Source of the DNA: Microbacterium sp. AG238
GTDB taxonomy: Bacteria > Actinomycetota > Actinomycetes > Actinomycetales > Microbacteriaceae
Assembly (NCBI RefSeq): GCF_003610405.1
Contig: NZ_RAQC01000001.1
Coordinates: 744,001 to 808,000 of the forward strand
DNA: 64,000 nt
Direction of reading: 5' to 3'
Position numbers and translations under genes: made by a program. Below the pieces are notes generated by a model that saw nothing but the letters and a program-made list of their open reading frames with translations, made no database searches and had not been told where the DNA came from. This document shows, in pieces, positions 61,670 to 64,000 of the stretch. Position 1 is the stretch's first letter. Every line of letters starts with the position of its first letter.

Positions 61670-64000
61670 CTACCCGCCGGTCCGGACGACGACCAAAAGG
61701 TCCCCGGCCTCGACCGCGGCCGTCGGATCGACCACGAGCCGTTCGACGACGCCCGCCACGGGCGCTGTGATCGCCGCCTCCATCTTCATCGCCTCGATCG
61801 AGGCGACGGGTTCTCCCGCCTCGACGGCGTCGCCGACAGCCACCTTGAGCGTGACGACACCCGAGAACGGGGCGGCGACCTGGCCGGGAACCGACGTGTC
61901 GGCCTTCTCGGCCTGACGGGCCTCGACGCTGATGCTGCGGTCGCGGACGAACACCGGGCGCAGCTGACCGTTCAACGTCGCCATGACCGTGCGCATCCCC
62001 TTCTCGTCGGCCTCGCCGATGGCCTCGAGCCCGACGTACAGCTGCACGCCCTTCTCGATCTCGACGACGTGTTCGGCGCCGGGCACGAGACCGTACAGGT
62101 AGTCCGCGGTGTCGAGCACGCTGAGGTCTCCGAAGGTGTCGCGCACCCGGTCGAACTCCTGCGTGGGCGTGGGGAACAGCAGCGAGTTCAACGTGCGTCG
62201 CCGTGTCGGCGAGTCGGCGTCGAGGGCCGCGGCCTGCGACGGTGAGAGCTCGGCGGCGGCGGGCCGCACGGTGCGCCCGGCGAGCACCTTCGACCGGAAC
62301 GGTTCGGGCCATCCGCCCGGCAGGTCACCGAGCTCGCCGGCCATGAAGCCGACGACGGACTCCGGGATGTCGTATGCCCCGGGGTCGGCGGCGAAGGCGG
62401 CGGGATCCGCCTTGACGGCTGCGAGATGCAGGGCCAGATCGCCGACGACCTTCGACGACGGCGTGACCTTCGGAACCCGGCCGAGGATCTGGTTGGCCGC
62501 GGCGTACATGTCCTCGATGAGCTCGAAGTCGTCGGCGAGGCCGAGCGCGATGGCCTGCTGGCGAAGGTTCGACAGCTGGCCGCCCGGGATCTCGTGACGG
62601 TAGACGCGCCCGGTGGGGCCGGGAAGACCCGACTCGAACGGCCGGTACATGTGTCGTACCGCCTCCCAGTAGGGCTCGAGGTCCGAGACGGCACCCAGGT
62701 CGAGCCCCGTGTCGCGTTCGGTGTGCGCGAGCGCGGCCACGAGAGCCGACAGCGACGGTTGGCTGGTCGTGCCGGCCATCGGCGCGGACGCTGCGTCGAC
62801 GGCATCCGCTCCCGCGGCGCTCGCGGCCATCAGCGTGGCGAGCTGGCCGCCGGCGGTGTCGTGCGTGTGCACGTGGACCGGCAGATCGAAGCGTTCGCGC
62901 AGCGCGGAGACCAGGCGCGATGCTGCGGCGGGGCGCAGCAAGCCGGCCATGTCTTTGATGGCGAGGATGTGCGCACCGGCGTCGACGATCTCCTCGGCGA
63001 GACGCAGGTAGTAGTCGAGCGTGTAGAGGTCTTCGGCCGGGTCGAGCAGATCGCCCGTGTAGCAGAGTGCGACCTCCGCGATCGTCGTCCCGGTCGCGAG
63101 CACGGCGTCGATCGCCGGACGCATCTGCGCGACGTCGTTCAGCGCGTCGAAGATCCGGAAGATGTCGACGCCGGCGTCTGCGGCCTCACGGACGAAGGCT
63201 TGCGTGACCGCGGTCGGGTAGGGCGTGTACCCCACGGTGTTGCGACCGCGCAGCAGCATCTGCAGTGCCACGTTGGGCAAGGCTGCACGCAGCTTGTCGA
63301 GCCGCTCCCACGGGTCTTCTCCGAGGAAGCGCAGCGCGACGTCGTAGGTCGCGCCACCCCACGCCTCGACCGAGAGGAGCTGCGGGGTGAGACGGGCGAC
63401 GGCGGGTGCGACCGCCACGAGGTCCTTCGTGCGCACCCGGGTCGCCAGGAGCGACTGGTGCGCGTCTCGGAAGGTCGTCTCGGTGACGGCGAGCGGCGTC
63501 TGGCGGCGCAGCGCCTCTGCGAACCCCGTCGGACCGAGTTCGAGCAGCCGCTGGCGCGAGCCGGCCTGCGGCGGCGCGGTCAGGTCGAGTCGCGGAAGCT
63601 TGCTCCGCGGCTCGACGCTCGTCGGGGCAGAACCGTGCGGACGGTTGACCGTGGTGTCTGCGAGCCATCCGAGGATCTTCGACCCGCGATCCTTCGACGT
63701 GCGCCCCTCGAGCAGTTCGGGGCGCTCGTCGATGAACGACGTGCTCAGGTCGCCGCGGGCGAAGGAGGGGTCATCGAGCACCTGCTGCAGGAACGGGATG
63801 TTGGTCGAGACGCCGCGGATGCGGAACTCGGCGAGGGCACGGCGCGAGCGCACGACCGCCGCGCCGAAGTCCCTGCCTCGGCAGGTGAGCTTGGCGAGCA
63901 TCGAGTCGAAGTGCGGGCTCACCTGAGAGCCGGCGGCGGTCGTGCCGCCGTCGAGACGGATGCCGGCTCCGCCCGGCGACCGGTACGTGGTGATCTTTCC
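61670..64000 (-). CDS. pyc: Pyruvate carboxylase, C-terminal 776 residues (N-terminus beyond the window)
   Basis: The open frame continues to the window edge without a start, so the gene is partial. It covers the end of the biotin carboxylase domain (RSPGGAGIRLDGGT, SPHFDSMLAKLTCRGRDF), the carboxyltransferase with TTFRDAHQSLLATRVRTKDL, MLLRGRNTVGYTPYPT and KDMAGLLRP, and the biotin carrier with EAMKMEAAI (biotin Lys). It carboxylates pyruvate to oxaloacetate. The stop lies about 30 nt from the ParA-like gene. Confidence 0.97.
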   Translation of the reverse strand, partial: GKITTYRSPGGAGIRLDGGTTAAGSQVSPHFDSMLAKLTCRGRDFGAAVVRSRRALAEFRIRGVSTNIPFLQQVLDDPSFARGDLSTSFIDERPELLEGRTSKDRGSKILGWLADTTVNRPHGSAPTSVEPRSKLPRLDLTAPPQAGSRQRLLELGPTGFAEALRRQTPLAVTETTFRDAHQSLLATRVRTKDLVAVAPAVARLTPQLLSVEAWGGATYDVALRFLGEDPWERLDKLRAALPNVALQMLLRGRNTVGYTPYPTAVTQAFVREAADAGVDIFRIFDALNDVAQMRPAIDAVLATGTTIAEVALCYTGDLLDPAEDLYTLDYYLRLAEEIVDAGAHILAIKDMAGLLRPAAASRLVSALRERFDLPVHVHTHDTAGGQLATLMAASAAGADAVDAASAPMAGTTSQPSLSALVAALAHTERDTGLDLGAVSDLEPYWEAVRHMYRPFESGLPGPTGRVYRHEIPGGQLSNLRQQAIALGLADDFELIEDMYAAANQILGRVPKVTPSSKVVGDLALHLAAVKADPAAFAADPGAYDIPESVVGFMAGELGDLPGGWPEPFRSKVLAGRTVRPAAAELSPSQAAALDADSPTRRRTLNSLLFPTPTQEFDRVRDTFGDLSVLDTADYLYGLVPGAEHVVEIEKGVQLYVGLEAIGEADEKGMRTVMATLNGQLRPVFVRDRSISVEARQAEKADTSVPGQVAAPFSGVVTLKVAVGDAVEAGEPVASIEAMKMEAAITAPVAGVVERLVVDPTAAVEAGDLLVVVRTGG

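Overview
The window is high-GC actinobacterial chromosome. It most resembles Microbacterium or a close Microbacteriaceae relative. Supporting signs are uniformly GC-ending codons, many GTG and a few TTG starts, an actinobacterial cytochrome bc1-aa3 branch (ctaE-qcrCAB, ctaCDF), DivIVA/Wag31 and SepF encoded beside ftsZ, class II DAHP synthase, an Rv2175c-type regulator next to a PASTA kinase, and several protein families almost confined to Actinobacteria (DUF3040, DUF3043). It looks like core chromosome: I see no rRNA, tRNA, CRISPR array, insertion sequence, prophage or plasmid gene.

Layout. Bases 1-8.3 kb hold a membrane protein and a PAS sensor kinase (overlapping genes), rpsA, a YchJ-like protein, a lipoprotein/secreted-protein pair, a stand-alone 5'-3' exonuclease, a PolX-like PHP enzyme and a small membrane protein. 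Bases 8.4-18.9 kb hold trpD, then ctaE-qcrC-qcrA-qcrB (+) with a candidate IdeR/DtxR iron box upstream, a rhodanese, an 800-bp gene-free repeat-rich gap, ctaC-ctaD-ctaF (-), and an A-type Fe-S carrier. Bases 19-31 kb hold an M20 peptidase, a DUF3043 protein, hisD-nrdR-pyrD, an acidic membrane protein, dnaE, a NUDIX/cyclodeaminase pair, rluD and lspA.

Bases 31.3-47.7 kb are the division and cell-wall (dcw) cluster, all on the minus strand. In transcription order it reads mraZ-rsmH-ftsL-ftsI-murF-mraY-murD-ftsW-murG-murC-ftsQ-ftsZ-yggS-sepF-yggT-divIVA, followed by lspA-rluD. Many junctions overlap by 4 nt. murE is absent from its usual place between ftsI and murF. Bases 47.8-64 kb hold a DUF3040 protein, a polyprenyl diphosphate synthase, an Rv2175c-like regulator, a LysM hydrolase, a PknL-position PASTA kinase, an AbiEi/DUF559 protein between two related hairpin repeats, aroG, plsC, a ROK glucokinase, fadD, def, a long ParA/MinD-like ATPase and the C-terminal three quarters of pyruvate carboxylase, which runs off the window.

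Functionally, the window joins aerobic respiration (bc1 complex, aa3 oxidase and an Fe-S carrier) with peptidoglycan synthesis and septation (lipid II synthesis, FtsZ/SepF/DivIVA, PASTA signalling, prenyl and phospholipid precursors). Many genes not preceded by a Shine-Dalgarno sequence have a TAnnnT-like hexamer exactly 6-7 nt before the start codon, which suggests widespread leaderless transcription. I found no clear undescribed multi-gene system. The best candidates for a second look are the iron box, the paired 79-nt repeats in the respiratory gap, the hairpin-flanked AbiEi/DUF559 gene, the ftsZ leader and the missing murE.
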